A stretch of 64,000 nt of DNA from JAAZBA01 sp964461815 (GTDB taxonomy: Bacteria > Bacillota > Clostridia > Oscillospirales > QAMX01): contig CAYWVF010000013.1 of the NCBI GenBank assembly GCA_964461815.1, forward strand, positions 4,380 through 68,379, given 5' to 3'. A program made the translations under genes and the position numbers. A model generated the notes under the pieces. It made no database searches. It saw only the letters and a program-made list of their open reading frames with translations, and was not told the origin of the DNA. This document shows positions 44,471 through 53,344 of this stretch, in pieces (positions within the stretch are counted from its first letter, which is position 1; each line of letters opens with the position of its first letter).

Positions 44471-44533
44471 TTGACAAAGCATAAATTACGAGTATAATAT
44501 AACTAGGGTTTTAAAACGAACGTTACGTAACGT
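44471..44533 (+). promoter_or_regulatory. Promoter with a 14-bp palindromic operator
   Basis: TTGACA (44471-44476), a 16-bp spacer and TATAAT (44493-44498), followed at about +15 to +28 by the perfect palindrome ACGTTACGTAACGT (44520-44533). Such a position fits a repressor or roadblock site; the regulator is not identified. A further hairpin, GGCTGCG with CGCAGCT, lies downstream in the leader. Confidence 0.65.
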
Positions 44534-44605
44534 AAAATTTAAATGGCTGCGATTTAAAAGTTAAACGCAGCTGTCGAAAAATCAATATCAGAAAGGACAA
44601 TAATT

Positions 44606-45169
44606 ATGAAAAGTCTTAATGCCATTCAAACTCTCTCAAAGATCGGCAAGATTATGAGCAAGATCACCTACATTTGCAGCATCGTTGCGGCAGCCGTATG
44701 TGTTGTCGGACTGGTCAGTTTGCCCTTTATCGGAAATGATATAATCAAGATCGGCGGAGTAACTCTGCACAGCCTGATAGTAAACAATGAAAATGTGAGC
44801 ATGGCAAGCATAGGAGCATCGATTGCAGAGGCTTTGATCGTTGCCGTCGGCGAGATCGTTTTAGCACGCTATGCTTACCGTTATTTTGCAAATGAGCTTA
44901 ATGCAGGCACACCGTTTACGGCAGACGGAGCAAAGGAGCTGATGCGCCTTGGTATATTGACGATCTCTGTTCCTCTGGGAACACAGATCATAGCGGAGAT
45001 CGTCTGTGCTGTGATCTCAGAGGCTTCAAAGGATGTCATGAGACTGCAAATAGATAACTCAAGCAGCGTAGCACTCGGTGTTATGTTTATTATAATGTCT
45101 GTATTCTGTCGTTACGGCTCGGAATTGCTCGAAGGATCGATCAAAACAGAGGAAAAACAGAGCAAATAA
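44606..45169 (+). CDS. Four-helix membrane protein, possibly DUF2975-like (187 aa)
   Basis: Four hydrophobic segments are visible (YICSIVAAAVCVVGLVSLPF, SIAEALIVAVGEIVL, IISVPLG-type and SVALGVMFIIMSVF). NAGTPFTADGAKELMRLGI before the third helix resembles the DUF2975 pattern. No enzyme motif. GAAAGGA precedes the ATG. The gene is divergent from the MarR-ABC operon and has its own palindromic operator. The function is unknown. Confidence 0.7.
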   Translation: MKSLNAIQTLSKIGKIMSKITYICSIVAAAVCVVGLVSLPFIGNDIIKIGGVTLHSLIVNNENVSMASIGASIAEALIVAVGEIVLARYAYRYFANELNAGTPFTADGAKELMRLGILTISVPLGTQIIAEIVCAVISEASKDVMRLQIDNSSSVALGVMFIIMSVFCRYGSELLEGSIKTEEKQSK

Positions 45170-45249
45170 TGTGCCGTGTCATGACATTTGTACCTTGCTA
45201 CAGAGCATGATACAAAGTCGATAAGCTTTAATACTGTCAATCTGATCGT

Positions 45250-46578
45250 TTAGCCTTTTGATAATTCGTTGGTATATCGGATCATCATTACAGCTACAAA
45301 CACAGCAACGACCGCTTCTGTGATAGGCATTGCAAACCATATGGTATTTGCAGGTGCAATAGACGGAAGCAGAAGAATGAGTATACCGCTGATCACAGCA
45401 CCTCTTGCAACGGATACGGCAAAGGAGGTGGAGGATCTCATCAGTGCTTGGAAGTAGTAGGTTGAGAAAATGTTAAACGGAAGCAGCAGGAATGATATGC
45501 CGTAGCTGCGAATGATCGACGGAGCGATCTCCAGAATGCTCTCCGTAGGTGTCATAAAGATGCGAATGAACATATTCGGTGCAACAAGGACAGCAACTGT
45601 CCAAATCAGCCCGAATATTGCAGCCGTACAGACGGCGTATTTCAGGACTTCTCTGATACGATCACCCTTTCCTGCTCCAAAATTCGTCGATATGATAGGC
45701 TGAGAAGCCTGTCCGATGCTGTATGCACAGCATTGCACGAAGGTAGAGATGTTAATGATGATACCGTAAACAGACAGTGCATCGATCCAGAGGTATTTGA
45801 GGATCTGACGATTGAAAAGTACCGTCAAAATACCCATTGCAATGTCAATGAAGAATGTGGAGAAGCCGGTGACAGAGATAGCCTTCAATTTGTGCATGAG
45901 TTTGGTTGGCTTTGCGAAGCGGAGCGTATTTCTTTTGCCGAAAAAGTGACTGCACATAATGATGAGTGATGCGACACTGCCCATGGCAGTAGCGAGTCCT
46001 GCACCGAAAATGCCCCAATCCATGGTAAATACAAAGAAATAATCGCCGAAAACGTTAAAAATACCGCCGAAAATGACAGCTTTAGTTGCAAGACCGGGAT
46101 TGCCGTCGTTGCGTAGAAATGAGGATATGAGCTGAGTGAAAAGGAAGCTCGGAACTGCGAATTTTATCGGAAGTATGTATTGCTGTGCCAGCGGCAGCAG
46201 AGTTTCCTCAGCACCGAAGAGAAGTAAAAGCTCACGGTCGAAGAAGATGACAGCAAGCCAGGCGATAAGCGACAGAGCTGTAGTACCGATAAAGGCAGCG
46301 GAAAAATACTCGTTTGAGAGATGCTTATTCTGCTCGGATTCACCGCGTATAGTGCTGAACAGAACGGAACCGCCGATACCCATGAGCAGACCGAGGCTGT
46401 AGATAATATTCCAAATCGGGCTGACTACCGCAAGAGCGGCAGTACCGTCAGATCCCTGATATTGCCCGACCATAGCCATATCTACAACACCGTAGATAGA
46501 GGATATCAGTGAGCTGCCGAACGCAGCTCCGAGATACTTGAAATACATAGGTCTGATTTTGTCCTTGAGAAAATCCAT
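45250..46578 (-). CDS. MATE-family multidrug/cation exporter (442 aa)
   Basis: Twelve membrane helices in two similar halves, with the family features PIWNIIYSLGLLMGIGGSVL and GQASQPIISTNFGAG. It is of MepA/NorM type. The ATG at 46578 has GGAGG 9 bp upstream; a frame 38 codons longer would start inside the leader hairpin. The gene is preceded by a leader with two small hairpins and an intrinsic terminator, so transcription is probably attenuated in response to a ligand. Confidence 0.93.
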   Translation of the reverse strand: MDFLKDKIRPMYFKYLGAAFGSSLISSIYGVVDMAMVGQYQGSDGTAALAVVSPIWNIIYSLGLLMGIGGSVLFSTIRGESEQNKHLSNEYFSAAFIGTTALSLIAWLAVIFFDRELLLLFGAEETLLPLAQQYILPIKFAVPSFLFTQLISSFLRNDGNPGLATKAVIFGGIFNVFGDYFFVFTMDWGIFGAGLATAMGSVASLIIMCSHFFGKRNTLRFAKPTKLMHKLKAISVTGFSTFFIDIAMGILTVLFNRQILKYLWIDALSVYGIIINISTFVQCCAYSIGQASQPIISTNFGAGKGDRIREVLKYAVCTAAIFGLIWTVAVLVAPNMFIRIFMTPTESILEIAPSIIRSYGISFLLLPFNIFSTYYFQALMRSSTSFAVSVARGAVISGILILLLPSIAPANTIWFAMPITEAVVAVFVAVMMIRYTNELSKG

Positions 46579-46605
46579 ACAATTATTCCTCCATAAAAAG
46601 TTTGC

Positions 46606-46692
46606 AAAATAAAAAAGCCGGATAGGGACGGGCATTCCAGCCTGTGCCTTATCCGGCTTATCATTTCCTGTGAATGATTTGCCTCCGAGCAA
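46606..46692 (-). promoter_or_regulatory. Probable guanidine-IV (mepA) riboswitch with intrinsic terminator
   Basis: In the MATE gene leader, read on the minus strand, come hairpin 1 (TTGC-loop TCGGAG-GCAA, 46679-46692), hairpin 2 (ATCATT-loop CACAGGA-AATGAT, 46660-46678) and a terminator with a 10-bp stem, AAGCCGGATA/TATCCGGCTT (46615-46624 with 46650-46659), followed by T6ATTTT. This layout ahead of a MATE gene, starting right at the transcript start, is what I recall for the guanidine-IV class; the class assignment is from memory. The two hairpins and the terminator are directly visible. Confidence 0.6.
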
Positions 46693-46701
46693 GTAAAATA
46701 T

Positions 46702-46730
46702 ATTCTACAATGTATGCGCCAAAATGTCAA
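46702..46730 (-). promoter_or_regulatory. Promoter of the MATE leader
   Basis: On the minus strand TTGACA (46725-46730), a 17-bp spacer and TAGAAT (46702-46707), giving a transcript start at about 46695, immediately before hairpin 1. Confidence 0.8.
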
Positions 46731-46787
46731 CACTTTTTTTGATAATCGAATGTAAAAAATCATACTATAACATTTCTGTCACAATTA

Positions 46788-46816
46788 TTGCCGATACATC
46801 AATTATATGATATAAT
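46788..46816 (+). promoter_or_regulatory. Promoter of the 490-aa protein gene
   Basis: TTGCCG (46788-46793), a 17-bp spacer and TATAAT (46811-46816), divergent from the MATE promoter. Confidence 0.65.
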
Positions 46817-46861
46817 ATAGAATAATATTTACAGTATCGAAATGCAAAGGATATAAGAATT

Positions 46862-48334
46862 ATGATAAGCTACAGTGAATTTCAAAAAACAAATATCGAT
46901 CTGTCCGTGTTAGGCTTCGAGCCGGAGCAGGAAGATACAGGCTACTACTGCACACCGAAAAATGCTGACATCATAGGCAGAGCAGGTGTCGACGGCATAC
47001 ACTATTGCACGATCCCAATGTTCGGAGACTTGATATTCACTGTAAGCCCGATGAACTTCGGTGACTGCGTGCATCCGATAGCACGTAATTTTGAGGATCT
47101 GCTCAGACTGCTCCTGAACGGCGTTGATATGGCAGCACTTGAGCAGTGCTACGCATGGGATAGGGCACAGTATGAAGCCTTTCTTATTGACTGCCCGGTA
47201 ACGAGTGAGCAGGAAGCAGTGTTAAATGAGCTTCGTGAAAAGCTGAAGCTTGAGCCAATGAGCGATGCATATTCTTATGTGAAAGCATTGCAGGCGGAGT
47301 TTGACTATTCGGAGCTACAGTATAAAGAGGAATATTATGAAACGGTTGCGGAGGATACACCGGAGCAGCCCGAGGAATGGAGCGTCTACTACGATGGCGG
47401 ATTTCTGTGCAGGAGTGGAAAAGGACGTGCAGGCAAGGAGATCACTGTAAATAAGAGATTTTCATGGAATAATGAATCATGGTATATCCCATCGGTATAT
47501 GCTTGCAGTAAAGGACTTGTGATCGATTTTTGCGTAGAGATAGAAGTGGATAGGTTTAGAAGCTTTTTAGATAAATGGCAGGAGGTATGCTCATCCGATG
47601 CACCTATCGATGATGAGCAGCAAACGCAGCTCGACAGAGAAAATCCGTTGTCGATCGAATTCAGACCGCATGTGTATGTGAACGACCGCTGTATTACGGA
47701 GAAAAGCGGTATGTCCTGCTCATGGCTTCCGAAGAGCTGCTTAGATAGCGGAGAGAAAAATTCAAGAGGAGCGGAATCGGTCGTCCGTCACTATCGATTG
47801 GATGAAAGAAAGGTGTGGTCGATCCATCGCTGCTCCTGCTCATGGACAACGACAAAAAGACCTGCGATCAAAAGCATAAAATTGAGATTGGAAAGAGAGA
47901 AAATGCAGCTCGAGGGCACCAGATTTGAAGCTTCAAAGGTCGGAGATACGATAAAATTCACGCATCCCATATTCAAAACGGAGCACGAGCTTACTGTCTG
48001 CTCGTATGAAAGAAGTACGATAAGCTATGGTCAACTGTCTGCGACAGGATATCCGACTTGTGGTACAAAGCTGGAGTACACGCTCTCGCCCGATATCCCG
48101 TCAAGTCAGTTTTCAGTCGTTGATTGTAAAGACAGCGACAGCCCTAATGCTGCATCGATTGCCGTGATCGGAGGCGCTGATGGGCCGACCTCAGTCTTCG
48201 TAGGAGTACCGAGAGGCAGTACAAATAATCATTCGGCATGCTCGGCACTTACATTTGAGCCGCAGGATAAAGTAAAGTGGAAGATGATCTTCAGAGAAAA
48301 ACCGATAGATGATATTGAAGTTGAGCTGATCTGA
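46862..48334 (+). CDS. Protein of unknown function with an IGGADGPTS motif (490 aa)
   Basis: No signal peptide or membrane helix. The N-terminal ~110 residues (YYCTPKNADIIGRAG, FGDLIFTVSPMNFGD) resemble small SUKH-like or related modules but are not clearly assignable. The C-terminal half has a beta-rich region with FTHPIFKTEHELTVCSYE and, close to the end, VIGGADGPTSVFVG, a motif otherwise typical of the beta subunit of sodium-pumping decarboxylases. It recurs in unrelated gut-clostridial proteins. The role is unknown. Upstream is its own promoter; a Bce-type regulator gene follows. Confidence 0.7.
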   Translation: MISYSEFQKTNIDLSVLGFEPEQEDTGYYCTPKNADIIGRAGVDGIHYCTIPMFGDLIFTVSPMNFGDCVHPIARNFEDLLRLLLNGVDMAALEQCYAWDRAQYEAFLIDCPVTSEQEAVLNELREKLKLEPMSDAYSYVKALQAEFDYSELQYKEEYYETVAEDTPEQPEEWSVYYDGGFLCRSGKGRAGKEITVNKRFSWNNESWYIPSVYACSKGLVIDFCVEIEVDRFRSFLDKWQEVCSSDAPIDDEQQTQLDRENPLSIEFRPHVYVNDRCITEKSGMSCSWLPKSCLDSGEKNSRGAESVVRHYRLDERKVWSIHRCSCSWTTTKRPAIKSIKLRLEREKMQLEGTRFEASKVGDTIKFTHPIFKTEHELTVCSYERSTISYGQLSATGYPTCGTKLEYTLSPDIPSSQFSVVDCKDSDSPNAASIAVIGGADGPTSVFVGVPRGSTNNHSACSALTFEPQDKVKWKMIFREKPIDDIEVELI

Positions 48335-48375
48335 GAGAGCTTTTCCCTTTATCACAGTACAGGAGAGACAGTGAA

Positions 48376-49050
48376 ATGTATAAGTTGTTGATCGTTGAGG
48401 ATGACAAGGGAATAGCGGAGACTATAAAAGCACAGGCAGAACAGTGGGCTTTGACAGTGCGGTGTGTCGCAAATTTCAGGAATGTGATGTCGGAGTTTGC
48501 GGAGCTTGATCCGCACATAGTACTGCTCGATATAAGCCTGCCGTTTTTTAACGGCTATCATTGGTGCAGCGAGATACGAAAGGTGTCTAAGGTGCCGATA
48601 ATATTCATTTCCTCAGCTTCCGATAATATGAATATGATAATGGCGATGAATATGGGTGCAGATGACTTCATTGCAAAGCCGTTCGATCAGAGTGTGTTGA
48701 TGGCGAAAATACAGGCAATGCTTCGCAGAACATATGATTTTGCAGCCTCCGTACCTGTTTTAGAGCATAGAGGAGCACTACTGAATACGGGTGACAGCAC
48801 GCTGACATATAACGGAGAAAGAATATCTCTATCTAAAAATGAGTTCCGTATCTTACATATCCTTATGGAAAATAAAGGCAGAGTAGTCAGCCGTGAGAAG
48901 CTTATAGAGCTGCTGTGGGAGACAGACAGCTTTATTGATGAGAATACGCTGACAGTAAATGTCGGGCGACTGAGAAAACGACTGGACAGTGCAGGACTTA
49001 CGGATTTTATAGCAACGAAATTCGGAATCGGCTATATAATAGAAAGCTGA
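48376..49050 (+). CDS. OmpR-family response regulator, BceR-like (224 aa)
   Basis: Receiver domain with acidic pocket LLIVEDDKG, phosphoacceptor in HIVLLDISLPFFNGYHW, Thr/Ser and Lys in IIFISSASDN and FIAKPFDQ; then a winged-helix domain (LSKNEFRILHILMENKGRVVSREKLIE). It lies 10 bp before a histidine kinase gene and upstream of a BceAB-like transporter. In such modules, phosphorylated BceR activates the transporter genes. Confidence 0.93.
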   Translation: MYKLLIVEDDKGIAETIKAQAEQWALTVRCVANFRNVMSEFAELDPHIVLLDISLPFFNGYHWCSEIRKVSKVPIIFISSASDNMNMIMAMNMGADDFIAKPFDQSVLMAKIQAMLRRTYDFAASVPVLEHRGALLNTGDSTLTYNGERISLSKNEFRILHILMENKGRVVSREKLIELLWETDSFIDENTLTVNVGRLRKRLDSAGLTDFIATKFGIGYIIES

Positions 49051-49060
49051 GGAGACAGCA

Positions 49061-50050
49061 GTGAGACTTTTTTATCGATACCTCAAGGGCTATAAACGGA
49101 TGCTCACAGTGAGTGCAGTGTTCTGTATTATATTTATCTTGAGCTTTTTACTGTATCATTTGCCGATAGAAGCAGTCCTTTATCCGATACTGCTTTGCTT
49201 AGGTGTCGGTGCAGTCGTATGTATTTTCGATTTTTACCGTGTAAAGCGTGAGCATGAAGCATTACAGAGCATAAAAACGATAACAGATGCAATGTCCGAA
49301 TGCCTTCCGAAAACGAATACGATAGCAGATGAGGAGCATAGAAGCATTATTCGAATGATATGTGAAGAACATAATGCGTATCGTGCCGAAACGAGCGGTA
49401 AATATGCGGATATGATCGAGTATTACACAATGTGGGCTCACCAGATCAAGACACCGATAGCATCTATGCGCTTGCGGCTGCAAAATGAGGATTCCGCAAT
49501 GGCAAGAAAGCTGTTGACCGAGCTTCGCCGAATCGAACAGTATGTGGAAATGGTACTGACATTCCTCAGACTCGATTCCGAAAGCACCGACTATGTTTTT
49601 AAGGAATATGATCTTGACAAGATAGTGAAAACGGCTGTCAAAAAGTTTTCATCCGATTTTATCGACCGTAAGCTGTCACTTATATACGAACCGCTCGATA
49701 CGACAGTAGTCACGGATGAGAAGTGGCTGTCCTTCGTTGTGGAGCAGCTGATATCGAATGCGCTCAAATACACACCATCGGGCAGTATCAGAGTCTCATT
49801 GGTGGGAGAAAAAACGCTTCGAATAGAGGATACAGGTATAGGTATCGCAGCCGAGGATCTGCCACGTATATTTGAGAACGGCTTCACGGGCTATAACGGC
49901 AGAAAAGACAGAAAATCGAGTGGGATAGGGCTGTATCTATGTAAGCGTATCTGCTCGAATTTGGGTCACACGATCACGGCGACCTCGACTGTAGACGTAG
50001 GAACGGCGATAGATATAGATCTTTCACAGCGAAAGCCTGAGGTCGAATAG
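49061..50050 (+). CDS. Intramembrane-sensing histidine kinase, BceS-like (329 aa)
   Basis: Two N-terminal membrane helices separated by almost no extracellular loop (AVFCIIFILSFLLYHLPIE, then VLYPILLCLGVGAVVCIFDF) are followed by the phospho-acceptor MWAHQIKTPIASMRLRLQ and ATPase boxes (FVVEQLISNALKYTPSG, DTGIGIAAEDLPRIFENGF, SSGIGLYLCKRIC). Without a sensor domain it must read the stimulus through the partner ABC transporter, as BceS does. The start is ATG at 49061 region (GTG read) with GAGGAGAC upstream. Confidence 0.92.
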   Translation: MRLFYRYLKGYKRMLTVSAVFCIIFILSFLLYHLPIEAVLYPILLCLGVGAVVCIFDFYRVKREHEALQSIKTITDAMSECLPKTNTIADEEHRSIIRMICEEHNAYRAETSGKYADMIEYYTMWAHQIKTPIASMRLRLQNEDSAMARKLLTELRRIEQYVEMVLTFLRLDSESTDYVFKEYDLDKIVKTAVKKFSSDFIDRKLSLIYEPLDTTVVTDEKWLSFVVEQLISNALKYTPSGSIRVSLVGEKTLRIEDTGIGIAAEDLPRIFENGFTGYNGRKDRKSSGIGLYLCKRICSNLGHTITATSTVDVGTAIDIDLSQRKPEVE

Positions 50051-50055
50051 ACTTC

Positions 50056-50130
50056 TTACAAAACTGTTAGATTTGATAGGGTATTTGTAAGCCAAATCAA
50101 TGGCGATGCAAATACCCGTTGTATTATAAT
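50056..50130 (+). promoter_or_regulatory. bceAB-type promoter with BceR-like site
   Basis: TTACA-AAAC-TGTTA (50056-50069) differs by one base from the TNACA-N4-TGTAA BceR site, and lies about 60 bp upstream of TATAAT (50125-50130), which has no good -35 box. An inverted repeat, GGGTATTTG (50079-50087) with CAAATACCC (50109-50117), lies between them. Activation by the adjacent response regulator is the likely reading. Confidence 0.65.
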
Positions 50131-50164
50131 TATAGCAGAAATCAAAAAGGAGGATTTTTGTTAT

Positions 50165-50929
50165 ATGAGTATTTTGAATGTAAGCGGAGTACAGAAAATA
50201 TATACTACACGCTTTGGCGGAAATAAAGTTGAGGCACTGAAGAATGTTTCGTTCGATGTGGAGCAGGGTGAATATGTAGCTATCATGGGTGAATCGGGCT
50301 CGGGAAAAACGACACTGCTCAATATCATTGCATCACTTGACAAGGCTACCTCAGGCAGTGTTGTACTGGATGGAAACGACCTGTCCAAGATCAAGGAGAC
50401 TCAGGCAGCATCGTTTCGCAGAGATAATCTCGGCTTCGTATTTCAGGAGTTCAACCTGTTAGATACCTTCACGATAGAGGACAATATCTATTTACCGCTC
50501 GTTCTCGCAGGTAAGAGCTACAAAGAGATGTACGGGCGTCTTACACCGATCGCAGCACAGCTTGGCATCCCGGAAATATTGAAAAAATATCCATATGAGG
50601 TGTCGGGAGGTCAGAAGCAGAGAGCGGCAGTGGCACGTGCGTTGATAACATCACCGAAGCTGATACTGGCAGATGAGCCTACGGGAGCTTTGGACTCAAA
50701 GGCTACAGATGAGCTGCTCCGCCTGTTTTCACAGATCAACAAAACGGGGCAGACGATCCTGATGGTAACACACTCCGTAAAGGCTGCAAGTCATGCAGAC
50801 CGAGTGCTGTTTATCAAGGATGGAGAGGTGTTCCACCAGATCTACCGCGGCGGCAATACGAACGAGCAGCTCTACCAGATGATATCGGACACACTCACAA
50901 TGCTGACGACGGGAGGAACAAGAGAATGA
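50165..50929 (+). CDS. Antimicrobial peptide ABC transporter ATPase, BceA-like (254 aa)
   Basis: MacB/BceA-type ATPase with Walker A MGESGSGKTTLLN, Q-loop FVFQEFNLLD, signature YEVSGGQKQRAAVARAL and Walker B LILADEPTGALD. It energises the FtsX-like permease encoded by the overlapping next gene. AAAAGGAGGA precedes the ATG. Substrates in this family are cell-wall-active peptides such as bacitracin; the exact one is unknown here. Confidence 0.94.
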   Translation: MSILNVSGVQKIYTTRFGGNKVEALKNVSFDVEQGEYVAIMGESGSGKTTLLNIIASLDKATSGSVVLDGNDLSKIKETQAASFRRDNLGFVFQEFNLLDTFTIEDNIYLPLVLAGKSYKEMYGRLTPIAAQLGIPEILKKYPYEVSGGQKQRAAVARALITSPKLILADEPTGALDSKATDELLRLFSQINKTGQTILMVTHSVKAASHADRVLFIKDGEVFHQIYRGGNTNEQLYQMISDTLTMLTTGGTRE

Positions 50930-52947
50930 GATCGAGCTTTTATTCGAAACTCGCATGGGATGCTATCAGAAAAAATAAGCGGATGTACTTTCCCTATATC
51001 CTCACCGGCAGCGTGATGGTTATGATGTATTATATTTTGAGCTATCTCATCGGCTCATCGGCACTGGAAAGTATGCCGGGCGGCTCCGTGCTGATGACTA
51101 TGCTTCCACTCGGCTGTGTTATTATTGCATTTTTCTCACTGTTGTTTCTGTTCTATACTAATTCGCTTCTCATAAAGCAGAGATATCGTGAGTTCGGACT
51201 GTATAATATCCTCGGTATGGATAAGAAAAACATAAGTCGATTGATGGTATGGGAGACATTGTTCTCTGCCGCTATAGCTATCATAGCAGGACTTGTATGC
51301 GGCATCGGATTTTCAAAGGCGGCAGAGCTTGTGCTTCTGAATCTACTGAATATGGATGTGGATTTTATGCTGAGCATCAGTTCAATATCGATCAGACAAA
51401 CAGCAATGATATACAGCTTGATCTATCTGCTGCTGCTTGTCAATGCTCTGCTAAAGGTTCGACACTCAAAGCCGTTGGAGCTTATGCAAAAAAGCAGGGC
51501 AGGGGAAAAGCTGCCTAAATTCACATGGCCCTTTGCACTTCTCGGAGTCGTACTGCTCGGCGGAGCGTATTATCTGGCTGTAAGCATCAAGGAGCCGGTG
51601 ACCGCTCTTGTTGTGTTCTTTATAGCAGTTCTTATGGTCATCGTAGGAACATATCTGCTGTTTATTTCAGGCTCGGTGACGTTTTGCCGTATGCTTCAAA
51701 GAAATAAAAGGTACTACTATAAACCTGAGCATTTCGTTTCTGTCTCATCTATGGTCTACCGTATGAAACGAAACGGAGCGGGACTTGCCTCGATCTGCAT
51801 TCTGCTGACAATGGTGCTTGTTATGCTCTCATCAACTACTACATTGTACTTCGGCGAAGAAGGCTCATTGAGAAATCGCTATCCGAATGAAATAAATATC
51901 GATGTATACTACGACGATGCTGACGGAATGAATGAAGAAAACCTGACGGAACTGCGTGACGCTATCGCAAAGGATGCTCCGAAGGATGCCGATCTGACAG
52001 GTACATGCTATACTATGTCGGCAGGAATGTTTACAGACGATGGTGTCATTCTCGACTATACTCATGTGAGCTCGGTCGATTATGATAAGGTAGGTTATTT
52101 GTACATCGTGTCTATTGATGACTATAACAGTATGATGAAGACAGATAAAACACTTAAGGATGACGAATGCTTTATTTACAGTAGTAGGTTGGATATTCAG
52201 TGGAGCAGCTTCACCATGGAATACTGTGTTCCATACAACGTTAAGGAGCGTTTGACTGAATTTCACGAGGATAAGGACGCAATAGTCATGACTATGCCGA
52301 GTGCTTATATAGTCGTAAATAATGTGAGCTCCTTTATCGAGCCTGTTGCAGATCGAAAAAACGACTACGGAGCTTCTATAATGGAATATAATTGGACATG
52401 CGGCTTCGATTGCGAAAAAACGTCAGATGAAGTGTCTGTAAGAGAAAATATCCTGAAAACCGTAAAGGAATTTGCAGATAAAGAAGATTTCGTACGCTCT
52501 TACAACGTGGTAAGTCGTGAAATGCAGAAATTCGGCTTTTATGAGCTCTACGGAAGTCTGTTCTTCCTCGGAATAATGCTGAGCATCGTATTTCTGTTGG
52601 CGGCAGTACTGATAATATACTATAAGCAGCTCTCGGAGGGCTACGAGGATCAGAACCGCTTTGAGATCATGCAAAAGGTAGGTATGACTAAGCGTGATAT
52701 ACGAAAGAGCATCAATTCGCAAATGCTCACGGTATTCTTTATGCCGCTCGTCATGGCAGGTATACATCTCGCCTTCGCATATCCGTTCATATCGAAAATA
52801 ATGTTGATGTTCGCATTTGATGATACATTGCTGAACGTGGCAGTGACAGCTGCCTGCTTTGCTGTGTTCGGCATATTCTACGCAGTCGTGTATAAGATGA
52901 CCTCGGGAAGCTACTATAATATAGTCTGCGGTAAGAGAGAAGCGTGA
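50926..52947 (+). CDS. Antimicrobial peptide ABC permease, BceB-like (673 aa)
   Basis: The FtsX/MacB-type layout has membrane helices near 25-45 and 60-80, six more between 110 and 310, a large extracytoplasmic region at about 320-520 (RYPNEINIDVYYDD to SYNVVSREMQKFGFY), and the last helices at 540-665 with YGSLFFLGIMLSIVFLLAAVLI. It acts with BceA to remove peptide antibiotics from lipid intermediates and signals to the kinase. Its ATG overlaps the ATPase stop. Confidence 0.93.
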   Translation: MRSSFYSKLAWDAIRKNKRMYFPYILTGSVMVMMYYILSYLIGSSALESMPGGSVLMTMLPLGCVIIAFFSLLFLFYTNSLLIKQRYREFGLYNILGMDKKNISRLMVWETLFSAAIAIIAGLVCGIGFSKAAELVLLNLLNMDVDFMLSISSISIRQTAMIYSLIYLLLLVNALLKVRHSKPLELMQKSRAGEKLPKFTWPFALLGVVLLGGAYYLAVSIKEPVTALVVFFIAVLMVIVGTYLLFISGSVTFCRMLQRNKRYYYKPEHFVSVSSMVYRMKRNGAGLASICILLTMVLVMLSSTTTLYFGEEGSLRNRYPNEINIDVYYDDADGMNEENLTELRDAIAKDAPKDADLTGTCYTMSAGMFTDDGVILDYTHVSSVDYDKVGYLYIVSIDDYNSMMKTDKTLKDDECFIYSSRLDIQWSSFTMEYCVPYNVKERLTEFHEDKDAIVMTMPSAYIVVNNVSSFIEPVADRKNDYGASIMEYNWTCGFDCEKTSDEVSVRENILKTVKEFADKEDFVRSYNVVSREMQKFGFYELYGSLFFLGIMLSIVFLLAAVLIIYYKQLSEGYEDQNRFEIMQKVGMTKRDIRKSINSQMLTVFFMPLVMAGIHLAFAYPFISKIMLMFAFDDTLLNVAVTAACFAVFGIFYAVVYKMTSGSYYNIVCGKREA

Positions 52948-52994
52948 TAAGAACATTTTGCTTGAAAGCATTGGCATATTATCGGAAGCAGAGC

Positions 52995-53043
52995 TTGACA
53001 ATAGACCGATATGATGCTATAATATCGGTTAGCTTAAACTAAC
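52995..53043 (+). promoter_or_regulatory. Consensus promoter with two inverted repeats
   Basis: TTGACA (52995-53000), a 17-bp spacer and TATAAT (53018-53023), close to the ideal. ACCGATAT (53005-53012) and ATATCGGT (53022-53029) flank the -10 box, and GGTTAG...CTAACC (53027-53043) follows. These are possible operators of an unidentified repressor. Confidence 0.75.
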
Positions 53044-53068
53044 CAAATCGTGTTAACAGGAGAGAAAA

Positions 53069-53296
53069 ATGACAAAGCAGAGAATCGTGTTGATATTTGT
53101 GAGCATCGTAGTAGTTCTTATGGCACCGCTGCTCGGGATAGCATTAGCGGAAAGGTATTTGATGCTTTCGGGAGGAATGGCGACCGAAAAGTACATGCTG
53201 ATAATGGAGGGCTGCATCCACGGATTTCAGATCATAGGTATCCTTGCAGCAGCATACGGACTGTTCGGTAAAAGCAGTAAAGAAAAGCACGAATAA
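53069..53296 (+). CDS. Small two-helix membrane protein (75 aa)
   Basis: VLIFVSIVVVLMAPLLGIAL and a second helix (MEGCIHGFQIIGILAAAYGLF), with a basic end. No family recognised. Supported as a gene by AACAGGAGAG before the ATG, a near-consensus promoter and a terminator on both sides. It follows the Bce transporter but is separately transcribed. Confidence 0.75.
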   Translation: MTKQRIVLIFVSIVVVLMAPLLGIALAERYLMLSGGMATEKYMLIMEGCIHGFQIIGILAAAYGLFGKSSKEKHE

Positions 53297-53311
53297 AATA
53301 GCAATACATAA

Positions 53312-53339
53312 AAGAGGTCGGCAGAGCTGCCGACCTCTT
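53312..53339. terminator. Bidirectional terminator
   Basis: AAGAGGTCGGCAG pairs with CTGCCGACCTCTT in one near-perfect palindrome, flanked by A/T runs. It ends the small membrane gene and the convergent minus-strand operon. Confidence 0.85.
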
Positions 53340-53344
53340 ATTAT

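Noticed and set aside
45170..45249. Terminator between the four-helix gene and the MATE gene
   Set aside because: Only an imperfect stem (TTTGTA with TACAAA) and no T-run.
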